Shown piece by piece: positions 1 through 9,740 of a DNA stretch of 64,000 bases; position 1 is the first letter of the stretch; each line of letters opens with the position of its first letter. A program made the translations under genes and the position numbers. The stretch is from Amblyomma americanum (Eukaryota; Arthropoda; Arachnida; Ixodida; Ixodidae): the NCBI RefSeq assembly GCF_052857255.1, contig NC_135505.1:63402149-63466148 (forward strand), given 5' to 3'. The notes under the pieces were generated by a model that saw only the letters and a list, made by a program, of their open reading frames with translations, made no database searches and was not told the DNA's origin.

Positions 1-1402
1 TTACAAAACGCAACAAGTCCCACGTAATACGAATGCTGAAACATGCAAGATACGCGCAACGCACTGCTCAGAATGCCGCCATGACTGCTAAGAAGAGGGA
101 CCGAGCGCTTCTGTTTATGCAGCCTAGAAGCCACTTGTAGCGCTGGTGAAACAAAGCAGTGCGCAACCGCCGGCACTACACTGGATGCAGACGGTTTTGT
201 CAGCTCATTAGCTCCTAAGTAGCTTCGCGAGCTCGTGTAGGACGCTCTCCAACAAAACGCTATGCCACAAATATAGCAGATATCATGTTAGCCCTTGACT
301 TCGGTGGCTTCAGTTCAGACTGAGTGAAGCCGACAGGCTCAGCTGGAAAACGTCCGACTGGGCATTCTCTGTCTTTGTAAAAATCTTTGGTAGAAAACGA
401 CATTTTGTAATACGTTTTAGGATTTTAGGATGAAGTTTAACGCCGAGCTAACTTGGCAAATCACCCGCATTTACACAACTGGTGAAAATGATCTTCGGAG
501 GCTTGTTTTCCCAGACATCTACTGAAAATATTATGTATGTTGGCAAAGCATATAGCAAAGTGCTCAAAAAACCTTTATTAGAATGTTGCTACTCGAATAT
601 TTCGTCTGATACAAAGGATCCAAGAGCGCTTCACTAACAGTCTGCAGATGCTCTTGGTAAATCAATGCTTCAATCTTGCTCTGTTCATCAGTAGCTCGAA
701 AGTGTGTATTTTGTATGCCTCGCTGTGAATACGATTATGAAATAAAATTTATTTTTCAATGTTTTCCGTAGTCGATCACCGGCTTTACAAAAACTTGTAG
801 ACGGCTTTACAAAGCCAGCGAACTGTTTTCGAGGCAGCTACATTTGGTGTCATGACAATGAACTAAAATGCAAGTGACCAATGCAAGCAAAAAAATACAT
901 GCACTGTTTTCATAAACAAAATTTTTACTACAAAAGCAAAAAACGGAAGTCAGTGAATATACAACTGCTGAATGAGCATAAGCCAATACTACACCCCAAA
1001 TTGCGTAGGGGGGATTTATTTACCTGCTTGAGAGAGAGGGAACAATTTATACAAGCAGACCAGCAGGCTGAAAAAATTTTCGAGACAGCTTATTTATTTC
1101 TGTATACATTTGCCGCAACATAAAGTAAAGGAACGGGACATCGCATATGTGTCGGCTCAGTACATTTAAACGCTCGAAGTTGTGGGCGACACAGCATGTC
1201 TAACACAAAGAACAACCTAACCTCCACGAATTGTACCGATGACAGCAGACTCAACCCTATTGTTATTAGCCAGAGCCAGCGGTTTAGAAGATACGAGTAA
1301 TATAACGTTTTTCTCATGACGAACACAAACAAGGCAACGGTACGGCGTCAGCAAACATGAATGCAGTAAAAACTGTGAACATGGTTTGGTTGCACGAGTT
1401 TG
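1..1402. other. No gene recognised
   Basis: A/T-leaning sequence with only short open frames (about 80 codons at most) and no recognisable domain, RNA gene or repeat family. It is probably intergenic or intronic. Confidence 0.5.
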
Positions 1403-1624
1403 TGGGATTTAACGTCCAAAAGTGACTCAGGCCATTAGACCCATTGTACTGGATGGCTCCGGGTAAATTCGGCCACCCGGAGTTTTATAACGTACATTGG
1501 CACCGCCAATTACACGGGCCTCCAGAATTTTCCCTCCATCGAAATGCGACCACCGCGGCCAGAAGCGAGCGCACGTCTTTCTGGTCAGCAGCCCAGCACC
1601 ATAACTACACAGCCACCGCTGCAG
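1403..1624 (-). mobile_element. tRNA-derived SINE remnant, family A
   Basis: The stretch aligns by eye over its whole length with the SINE at 25703-25915. Shared landmarks in the same order are ACGGGCCTCCAGAATTT, a CCTCCAT(C/T)GAAAT block, and a tRNA-like head near 1560-1624 with GTCTTTC(T/G)GG and CAGCAGCC. The head lies at the higher coordinate, so the element is on the minus strand. The B-box that is clear in the 25.8 kb copy has decayed here, so this is an older copy. Confidence 0.65.
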
Positions 1625-1971
1625 CTTTAAATACTATGAACATAAAAAAGTGTATATTGCATGATATTCACACCCTTTTGTGCAACTGTTGGGTGATTGT
1701 GTGGCCGTTCAGGAAGACATCGTCACTAGTAAAATGAAATAAATTGACTAGACAACTTCAGCATAGTCTCGATAATGTGCCCCTTACATTGGGTCCTCTT
1801 TGTGTTGTACAAACTCGCGAAAGCTCTTTGAACATTTTTCACTATGGTCACCGGGAGTTGCCCACGCTGGAAGGAATAGTATCGTGAGGAAGAGTTTCAG
1901 TCACGACGAGGTCCATTGCCTTCCAAGAAAAACAGATTTTATGCACTGTTAACATCTGATATAAGAATTAC

Positions 1972-2199
1972 CTCAACTCTGCGTCCTGCCGGCCTTGTGG
2001 CCTCAAATATACTTCATCCAGAAGCGATGCAGCGACAAGAAAGACCAAGGTGAAGAGGCCGGGCGGCAAGTCCTGCGCTCGTACGGAGTCGTCGCTCAAA
2101 TCGCCTCGGAGAACAGCATATACTCTCCACCGGAGCGCTTCGTCCAATGAGTGGGTAGCAACAAGAGGTCGTCCATGCCACAGGGCCACGTACGTGATA
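1972..2199 (-). pseudogene. Unidentified GC-rich exon-like block
   Basis: On the minus strand an open frame of about 75 codons ends in a donor-like GAG|GTAATT at 1972/1971. It can begin after an acceptor-like TTCTCGCAG at about 2200. The frame includes LPPGLFTLVFLVAASLL, a hydrophobic run, followed by a polar tail (RPQGRQDAEL). The block 1968-2535 is clearly more GC-rich than its surroundings, and a second minus-strand frame (about 2535-2260) is also open. I do not recognise the product. It lies downstream, on the same strand, of the M13 peptidase exons, but I see no M13 motif in it. It may be a real exon, a decayed one or chance. Confidence 0.25.
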
Positions 2200-2540
2200 T
2201 TCAGCTGCGAGAACTAGCCTTCCGAGTATTCCGTCAGCAGACATGCATGGACGGCGAATCTATTGACAGTCCAAGCGAGTACCTTGCCGCGCTAGCCGAT
2301 TCGCAGAGCGCACGACAAGCGATCCAACCGCGCGATTCAGTCGCTGAGGTTCTTCGCGGAGGCGGTGCAACTGCCACGTCCGGATTTGCAGCAGCGGCAT
2401 CAGCCAGCCATTAATATACGCTACGCAACGAAGAAGCTCTTCCTGGGGTTCGATGCAAAAGATATCTGCGCATATCACGACAGGGATTGTGAACAGGGAC
2501 GCCTCTGGAAGGCTAGGAAGCCACAGAATATTCACAGAGC

Positions 2541-4309
2541 TTAGAAGCTACAGTTGCAGTGTTGTCAGAGTGTTAAGACTCATATTCAGCCTCAGTACAA
2601 GGAGGCCGCCATCGTGATTGACAGCACGACCTGAACTTCACAAAAGGTTCTCAAGAGATAGCAGCCCTGTACCTGCTTCCGCGAATCGCGGCTAGGTTTA
2701 ACGAATGCCAGCAAAGACGCAGTCTTGCCGATCAGATGCAGAGCGCTTGCTCGGCAGGCACTTTCTGAGTGGCCCTGTGAGTGTTCTTTTTTTGGCGAGC
2801 ATGATTTTTACTGTAAATTGATGAGTCAGTATTAGTGATGATTCCAGGGCTGCGATGCTGCTTACTGCGGCGCTAGCAGTGCATATTTCAACGCAGAAAT
2901 GCGAGCAATAAAGGCAGCTTTATCAGACGTTGTCTTGTTGATTTAGAGATCGAAACTTTGGTGTTTCGTAGGCTACTGGAATGACAAAAGACAGGGCATA
3001 AAAGATATGCAAGCTAGAATAAAAAGAAATGAATCAGTATATCACAAACTTTTCGCCCGCATGCATTCTGTAACCAACGCAAGGCATGGCCTTAGGCGCC
3101 TCCATTTTCTAATATATGATTCACACTTACAGCGCAAAAGAAAGTGTTATCTTAGAGCTAGAATTGTGTTTCAGGCAAAAATGAAAACGCAGCACTCTTT
3201 TTTCATTTCAGAACATATGCGTCCCGTCCTTGTTGTCACACTCTATGAACTAAAGTTGTGCCTGGGTGCTTATATGATGCATCTAAAAGGGACGCTGAAA
3301 ACAGCGCTAAGTAAAAGTTCAGGTTTTCTGATTTTGAATCGAAAGCTTCACTTCGCTAGGTTTTCAAGAGGGCAGCGTCAGTGCAGTCACGTGACAGGAG
3401 TCACGTGGCAGATCATGTGGCCTTGTGACGCCGTCACAATCTGCCCAGCGTGGCAGGTGGCAACTGCCCCATCGAGCATCGGGCATTTCATCGACGCTTT
3501 ACACTTAATCCATTCGGCAATGTGGATGCCGTTTGTGAATTAGCCATGCAAAGAAAGCTTTCGCTACGCAAAATAGTTAACGAATGATTAAACCAGAGCT
3601 AATGTTTTTGGCTGATGTACGTCGAGCGGCAAATCACTTGTTCATTTCCGAGACATTTACAGGTGAACACTTAATACTTCCTCTTCCACTTCTTTTAAAC
3701 TCTTGGTGTCTATAACGGCGCAGATAATACTCTGGATTTTGTAATCACTGAACTGAATGGCAGAGAGATGAGGTCTTGCCGCAAGGATCTCTGCTTAAAA
3801 GCACCAGCGTAATCGCAGCTTTCGTGCGTTAGAACCTGTGAGTCTTTTAGCGTTCGTAGGTATACACAAGCGTAAGGCCGTACAGTAGACGAGATGCGGC
3901 GGCGCTGGAGCCAGTTGTGACTTTTGTTGTGTACACAAAAAGGTGGTACCCTGCATCTCGTACATGCAACACTTGCTTGTTTTTGAACGTAATTCGCGAT
4001 ATCCCATAGATTTGTCGTGCAGTTGCTTGAGCCACAAGGCTGAGGAAACGCAGCGGCAAAAGTTTCCAACCTTAATCGCGATCAGGCCTGGGCGAAAGCG
4101 ATGGACACCGGCGTGGAGCTGGAAAAGTTCGGCGAACAGATCGGCTGCGCGGCTAGTATTTCATGTCTGCATTGAAGTGTGATACTTAGCGTCTTTTTAT
4201 CCACATGATTTTTCTCAAGGCGCGCTTCGACAAGGAGGAGACTAAACGCCTGCAACTCTTTCGCGTTGTGTCGAGCTCTCATGATGAGAAGTTTAGACGC
4301 AGTATTCCC
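2541..4309. other. No supported gene; contains a CACGTG-bearing repeat
   Basis: A plus-strand frame of 178 codons (3007-3543) is the longest here but has no recognisable domain. Its 3' half runs through a repeat-like segment with two CACGTG palindromes (3388-3393 and 3402-3407) that resembles sequence at 63905-63960. I treat the frame as chance. Confidence 0.5.
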
Positions 4310-4376
4310 TGTGCATCCAACGATATATGAGACAGATATGGCGCCATTTCCTTTCCCCCAAAAACCAAATATGCAA
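4310..4376 (+). mobile_element. SINE tail fragment
   Basis: The segment CCAACGATATATGAGACAG followed by GGCGCCATTTCCTTT recurs at 49690-49735 at the end of a family-A SINE fragment. Only the 3' tail is recognisable here. It is followed by an A/T-rich stretch, as expected after a SINE 3' end. Confidence 0.5.
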
Positions 4377-5589
4377 ATATAATTCCCTGTGCGTGTTATC
4401 GGTAGTTGAATGCAGGGGGCCATTTTTAGATGCCAATCCCCCTGACTACATCCCAGGCACCTTTGCTCACTAAAAACGAAACACACGACTGCTGCTGCCA
4501 GTCGTCTTTGGCGGTCGTAGAGACCCACTAAGCGCGACGTTTGAAGCAGCACTTGTACACCTACGTACGACGTTCGTAGGGTGCATATTTTTCTTCATTT
4601 TTACTTTCGTGAGCTTGAACACGTGTCTTCAACACCGGTCGGTGCACGCAATTTTATATAGCCAGCATCTCGGCAAAGTTCCGCAGTCGTATTTCTGAGA
4701 CTCTTTGAATTTTATCATTGCGGGTGGACCTCTACCTTGCGAACATAGCAAACACTACATTAAATGTCACTTTGATCAAGGAGAATAAGAAGCCCTCATC
4801 AATGAAAATATTACAAAAGCAGAATGGCGTAAATTATTCTGATGGGCTGAGCAAACGAAAATTTCGTTGGAAGCTTGAGGACAAAGCTTATGCATCTGCG
4901 TGTACAGCTCAACCAAACCGAAGATAACTAACAGTGTCCTTGCGGACAATTCCTGTGAAACCAGGCCTCAACCCCTTCCAGAAAGGTCTACTTATTCAAG
5001 CACAACAAAGAATTGTAGTTCGCTGCACACTCGACAAAGTTCCAAAGAACAGACAGAACGCATTTGCATGCCTTATTCAAAGTAGCTGCACTACTGCTGT
5101 GCTCATTATTATTCTGTGTTTCCGGGTGTGAAGTGGTTCTGCCAAAACAGGAAGAACATGACAAGTTTCGTATTGTGAAGAACATGCTTCGCTTCACGCA
5201 TTCCTTCATGCTGTTTTATGTACTTAGCAATCGGGTATGCTGTATCGGCCTAGAAGTTGAGAGTGTACACGATTAGTTATCCTATACACTTCGTGCTTTG
5301 CAGGTTTCATGTGATACGTCTCGATAGCCGCCCACCGCGTCCGCGCTGTTCCTTCAGACTAGGAACGGAGACTGAAGCCGATGCAGTGCTGCACAACGTA
5401 ATTTCGTCTGACGAACAGGTTTAAATAGTGCTGTACAACTCTCCGGGTATCAAAAAACTACTGATGGCCTAGCTCTGTTAGGCCAGGATATACGTAGCGA
5501 AAATCCGGCGACTTTTGGATCGGAAGAGTTAATATATAAAACTGGTGAATTCACTAGATGCGGCTTTATTCATTTATAATCCTTGAGGT
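4377..5589. other. No gene recognised
   Basis: Several overlapping short frames in all phases between 4718 and 5276, none with a domain or good splice context. No RNA gene or clear repeat is seen. Confidence 0.5.
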
Positions 5590-5805
5590 GTCGTGGCGGA
5601 GTGGTAGTGTCTCCGCCTCGAAGGCTGAAGGACCTGGTCCTGCTGCCAGCCTCGACACAGGTTGTTTTTTTATTATTATTCAGTGAGTGTGCGGTGGTTT
5701 CAGTGGCTCCCATCGATGCCGCCATCGAATACGTTGGTTAGCGGTTAAGGGCTTAAGGGCGGGTGAGGGAAGAGAGGGCGAGGGCGGCTCCGCGGCGAGG
5801 CGCGC
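5590..5805 (+). mobile_element. tRNA-derived SINE, family B (plus copy)
   Basis: The head GTCGTGGCGGAGTGGTAG has a good A-box. The B-box has decayed to GGTCCTGCTGCC, compared with GGTTCGATTC in the sister copy at 51545-51945. The body shares with that copy the T-rich linker, CAGTGAGTG/TTTCAGTGGCTCCCAT, the GTTGG(T/C)TAGCGG block and GCGGCGAGGCGCGCG. After the shared part, GC-rich unique sequence runs to about 5960 and contains a perfect X-box-like palindrome. Confidence 0.75.
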
Positions 5806-5862
5806 GGTATGACGTCTTGCCAAATTGCGCGGTGAGCGCGCGGCGTCCGCCCAGCTGCGGCG

Positions 5863-5875
5863 GTTGCTAGGCAAC
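5863..5875. promoter_or_regulatory. RFX X-box-like palindrome
   Basis: GTTGCTAGGCAAC matches the RFX-family X-box form (two GTTRC-type half sites in inverted orientation) with no mismatch by eye. It sits in GC-rich sequence directly after the SINE body. No adjacent gene is identified, so function is inference only. Confidence 0.35.
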
Positions 5876-6199
5876 GTCTCAAGGTCTGTCTCTGTGCCTG
5901 CTCGGAGCACCGCCAGAGCGAAATAGCAGTTTTGTGGCAGTAACGCTTGGCGCAGTACATATATGCTGCGTTATTGGCTGCACGGGGCTTCAATAGCGAC
6001 ACCAGCGCCACATTTGTTCACAAACATGACACTTTTCAAGGGGTGAGTGTGTTGGTTTCTTCCAATTTGCCTCTAGTCAAGGAGAGTTCTACAAGCGTTT
6101 TTTATTCAGAAGCCATTTAATGATGATAATGGATGTTTATGCCGCAAGGGCTTCTATGACCAAAGAGCGCCAGGGCACAAGGTATTTTCGACTTCACCC

Positions 6200-6340
6200 T
6201 AAAGCATTTCACCCTAAATAAGTCGAGCACAAGACCAGGAGAAAGCTTGTATCCATTGTACCACCGGTGGGTACCCGGCGGCACTGGGGGTCGAACCCCA
6301 CACCCAGGCTGATGTTCAACCACTTGGCCACCGCTTCTGT
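6200..6340 (-). mobile_element. tRNA-derived SINE, family C
   Basis: Read on the minus strand, the head has an A-box TGGCCAAGTGGTT (6318-6330) and a B-box GGGGTTCGACCCC (6287-6300) at tRNA-like spacing. It is followed by a non-tRNA body containing GGGTACCCACCGGTGGTACA. The body after a tRNA-like head, and the absence of a closed acceptor stem, argue for a SINE rather than a tRNA gene. Confidence 0.7.
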
Positions 6341-6344
6341 AGAA

Positions 6345-7746
6345 AGCATTATAAGTTGTGAGAACATCTTGGTAGCCTTGAAACAACTTTTCTTCAAGTG
6401 CAGGACGGACCAGTGACATAACTTCCGCCGAAAGGTTCTCATGAAAAACTATGCTTAGGAAGTCTGTTTAGTTGTCTGCCCATTCCGCTGCTGTGTGGCC
6501 AGGTAATAACACTGAGGAGAACAGCTCGTGTTTAACCTTGAAATTGAAGGCCCGAGTTGGACGCGTCAGATACCCGCAAAAGTGTTTCAATCCCGACTGA
6601 GCGATGACGAATTAAGTAAATCGGTGTCCTCCAGACGAAGTTACAAGTCCGACTTTAATGTGATCACTTTTAATTGCGAGGCAACTGCAGCATTGTTTGC
6701 ATACCTAGCAATTCTGTACAAACGCATTTATGAACGGGAAGCCATTTTTATAAGCAATTTTCTCAATAACGTAATATTTCACTGTAACAATCAACATACC
6801 TGCTGACCAGCTGACGGCTGTTTTTGATTGTTTTTGCTATTAACGTTTTGCTATTGTCAAAAGTGTTGCTCATTGGTCTTCTACCGTCGCCTAAACTCTT
6901 CGATGCGACCGATGGAAACGCTTTAAAAGAAGTATTTTGCTACATATTAGAATAATGAATCATTACTATCAATATTACTGTAAAAGAGTTAAACAATTTT
7001 TTCAACTTTCAAAATGTTTCCGAAATTGCTGGTTATGTTCAATGAACATATTTATTGCAGTGTTATAACGCTACAATGCAGTGTTCTAAAGCTACAAAAA
7101 TTTTTCTAGTTCGTCCAGTGCTCTGACCTGCTATTAGAGTCTGCCGTAGAAAAGTAATGGGGTCGGCTTTGTACAATAAAGAGAATAAAGCAACAATTGG
7201 TCTTAGCTGGGATCATCCAATAAATTGATGTTTGTAGTGCAGTCTTAACAAATGCCAAAAAATAGACGCCATAAACCACATTTCTTTGAAATAAAATGCG
7301 TTGTCCAGAATTCCTTGGTACTCGGTCATGTATTTACGCTGAAAGTGTTCTTATACTGGCATGCTGGAGCCAATATTACCTTTATACCTAAATATGCCAT
7401 TTATTTTTCTTGTGGATTCAGTGCCGTTGTCCTGCAGGCTTTAAGCACTTCATGTACCCTTTTTAGTTGGTTTTTTAACCCCCAATTTCTGCATGAAAAT
7501 CAATCCTCGAAGCAGCTTGCGCACAACTGAGTAAATAAGCAGCCTAAGAACGACACTATCCTAAATAGCATAATAAGACGGGATTTAAGCCTTTCCGCGT
7601 TTGCACGGTTTCCATCACAGAGAGGCTACGCCCAAGATGTGTGTTTCTGCTTGCACGTTTGCATATTTTTTGAAACAACTATCGCTAATTGGATGACTGA
7701 GGCGTCAGTAGTACTCGCACCGTGCCTGCTCTCTCCTTGCCAAGAC
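6345..7746. other. No gene recognised
   Basis: A/T-rich sequence with short frames only. The last part (about 7722-7746) is a pyrimidine-rich tract ending in AG, discussed with the DSGGPLV motif in the findings. Confidence 0.5.
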
Positions 7747-7938
7747 AGCGGAGGTCCTCTTGTAAAAAAAATTACATTTCGTGATATAAATCAGCTGTGC
7801 GAAAAAAAAAAATTAACCACGCTTCATTTACCGCTCTGGTGGTTCCTCCTCCAGAGGAGCGCTGGGTAGCGTGAGAGGTAATTTCCAGTTAGTGAGAGTG
7901 TGGGGCGATCTCCGTGGCGTCGATCTCCAGGATCTTAC

Positions 7939-8055
7939 CGTGACAGGAGTGCTGGCCGCCAACCAGACCAGTCAGACCTGTTGCACGCGAGTGTGGAAAG
8001 CGTTGAGGATGCGCTGCGTTATCGCCTTCCATCTCCACATGCCACGGATACAGGC
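7939..8055 (-). CDS. Candidate trypsin-like serine protease exon
   Basis: On the minus strand a 117-nt block is bounded by an acceptor TTTTTAG (just above 8055) and a strong donor G|GTAAGA (7939/7938). Both introns would be phase 1. The 38 encoded residues contain LYPWHVEMEG near the start and VGGQHSCHG at the end. S1 (trypsin-fold) proteases carry a WPWHV-type segment shortly after the mature N-terminus. They then have a CGG tripeptide around the first active-site disulfide, often interrupted by an intron. The final CHG in place of CGG is unusual. The histidine, aspartate and serine catalytic exons were not found on this strand, so it is an isolated or decayed exon if real. Chance cannot be excluded. 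Confidence 0.35.
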
Positions 8056-9199
8056 CTAAAAATTGTCATGTTACGCGTCTGTTACACCGACGTGCTGGTG
8101 CTGATATGTCGGCCAAGAATTACCTTACAGAAAGGAAGGAGGAGTAACGCTAACGGTTAAGTGAGTGTCGCTTTTGGAATCTGCACAAAATGCGCCTTTT
8201 TCATTTTCTCCAACATGAAAGCGTCGAGCACAGTGAAATTGTGGGTGCCTTAGAAAGGCTTAGATGTGGTCACATCTTAAGTTCCCGTGCGCGTGACTGT
8301 TTTATACCAATGGCTTATGCTAGTTAAGATGAGGTCATTTGGATATACCTTTTGGAAGTCATCCCTTGTTTTATTGGTATCAAAAGGAGATTGCGCGTGC
8401 CCTGCAGTGCTACTGCGGCCAACTGCACTACAGAGCAGCAAGAGCGTCGCCACAAAATGTTTATGCAAATTACGCGAACATTTGGCGTGCGAAAACTTGA
8501 TGTGTTGCTACAAGACAAAACTGCAGGTTACAGCGCCTAACTCACGACACAATCACTACCTATTAATGGCGCTACTCGAAAGAGGTTCTTGCTTTCCTGT
8601 TTTTATTGAAAGCTGAATAACAATTTAAGTTAACGACGTAAGAAAAAACTTCTCGAATATTGCGCATCTTCCTATGTTTTCCTCTCGTAAGTTCAAAAAG
8701 TCTACACGCGAGAGTTATTTCTAAATCACTCCCGCGGATAATGTCTGTGCTGCACATGTTCATACTTTTTAGCTGCAGTAACAGCGCGAGGATAATTATT
8801 ATTATGCCATGTGTGTTGGTTTTTGTATTCCTCAAATATGAGGTGTAGGCGATGAAGAACAAATCTCCTTTCTATGAGATAAATGGCGGGCTATGCGAGG
8901 AATGGATACTTACGCTAATATATTGCAAAGAAGTGGGAGATGGTCTTGTACTGAGCCCTCACTTGAGGGAGCAAGGTTTCGTCCATCGAGTTAGTTGCAA
9001 ACAGCTGACACCCAAGGCCCAAAACAAGTCTAGGTCGTCGTTCGCTTATAGTGTCAAAGCACGATTCCTACAGATAAAACATGAACAAGATCCTGCGATG
9101 TTTCTGGGTTTGAGAAGCTTATGGGTTTGTGCCAAGTTAAAAGGTGAGTTTGAGATGGTTGTTGGTTCGTGCTAAGGGAAATAAACAAATAAAAACTAA
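8056..9199. other. No gene recognised
   Basis: Overlapping short frames on both strands (about 60-110 codons) without domains. No clear repeat family is seen. Confidence 0.45.
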
Positions 9200-9300
9200 T
9201 AAATAACCGCTAGTGGGATTCGAACCCCCGACGGCGCGAAAGAATCAGCTTCGCTGGTCACTGCGCGGGAGCACTAAGCTCCTGCCGCAACCGAACACGC
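9200..9300 (-). mobile_element. tRNA-like SINE head, family D
   Basis: The minus strand carries a consensus B-box, GGTTCGAATCC, inside CGGGGGTTCGAATCCCAC (9213-9229), followed by an A/T-rich tail of AAATAA-like units. The 5' part that should hold the A-box is poor and the acceptor stem does not close, so this looks like a tRNA-derived retroposon remnant. Confidence 0.5.
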
Positions 9301-9603
9301 CTTTGCAACACACATCCGCGTTGTGCAGTGCACACTGTCTTCTTCATCAACTAATACAACGATCAAAACCAACATTCCAGCTTTGTGCAATGTGCGGGCA
9401 GTGAAAAGGAGATGTGCGCTGCATGCGTTGGCGTGGAAAACGATGTGGCAGAAACACGGTACTAAAAAAAATGCGCGTTGGCGTTGACAACACTGCTGCA
9501 GAAACGCGGCACTGGAGCATAGGCCGCCGGCGTACACTGGGAAATTTGTCAATTACGATGACAAAGTTCACGACGCTCATATCTGCCACACTGTGTCTGT
9601 GGA

Positions 9604-9740
9604 AACCTATAATAATAATATATTATTAATAAACTTTATTTCCATCAATATGATGCGGGAGGTTGGGGAAAAAAAGCAGGCCAGCTTGACTGGTTCCCGC
9701 CGCCCCCCTCCCCCCATAAAAAATACAGAATTGCTTCCAC
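9604..9740 (-). mobile_element. Retroposon 3' end with (TAA)n-type tail
   Basis: On the minus strand a G-rich tract (9699-9714, reading as a C-run on plus) and unique sequence lead to GGAAATAAAG and then AATAATATATTATTATTA. A poly(A)-signal-like AATAAA followed by a short trinucleotide tail is typical of LINE or SINE 3' ends. No coding remnant was seen upstream. Confidence 0.35.

Noticed and set aside
3007..3543. A 178-codon plus-strand gene
   Set aside because: No domain, no splice or promoter context, and the 3' half lies in a repeat-like CACGTG segment.
5590..5662. A tRNA gene
   Set aside because: Good A-box but the B-box is destroyed and the element continues into a SINE body shared with 51545-51945.
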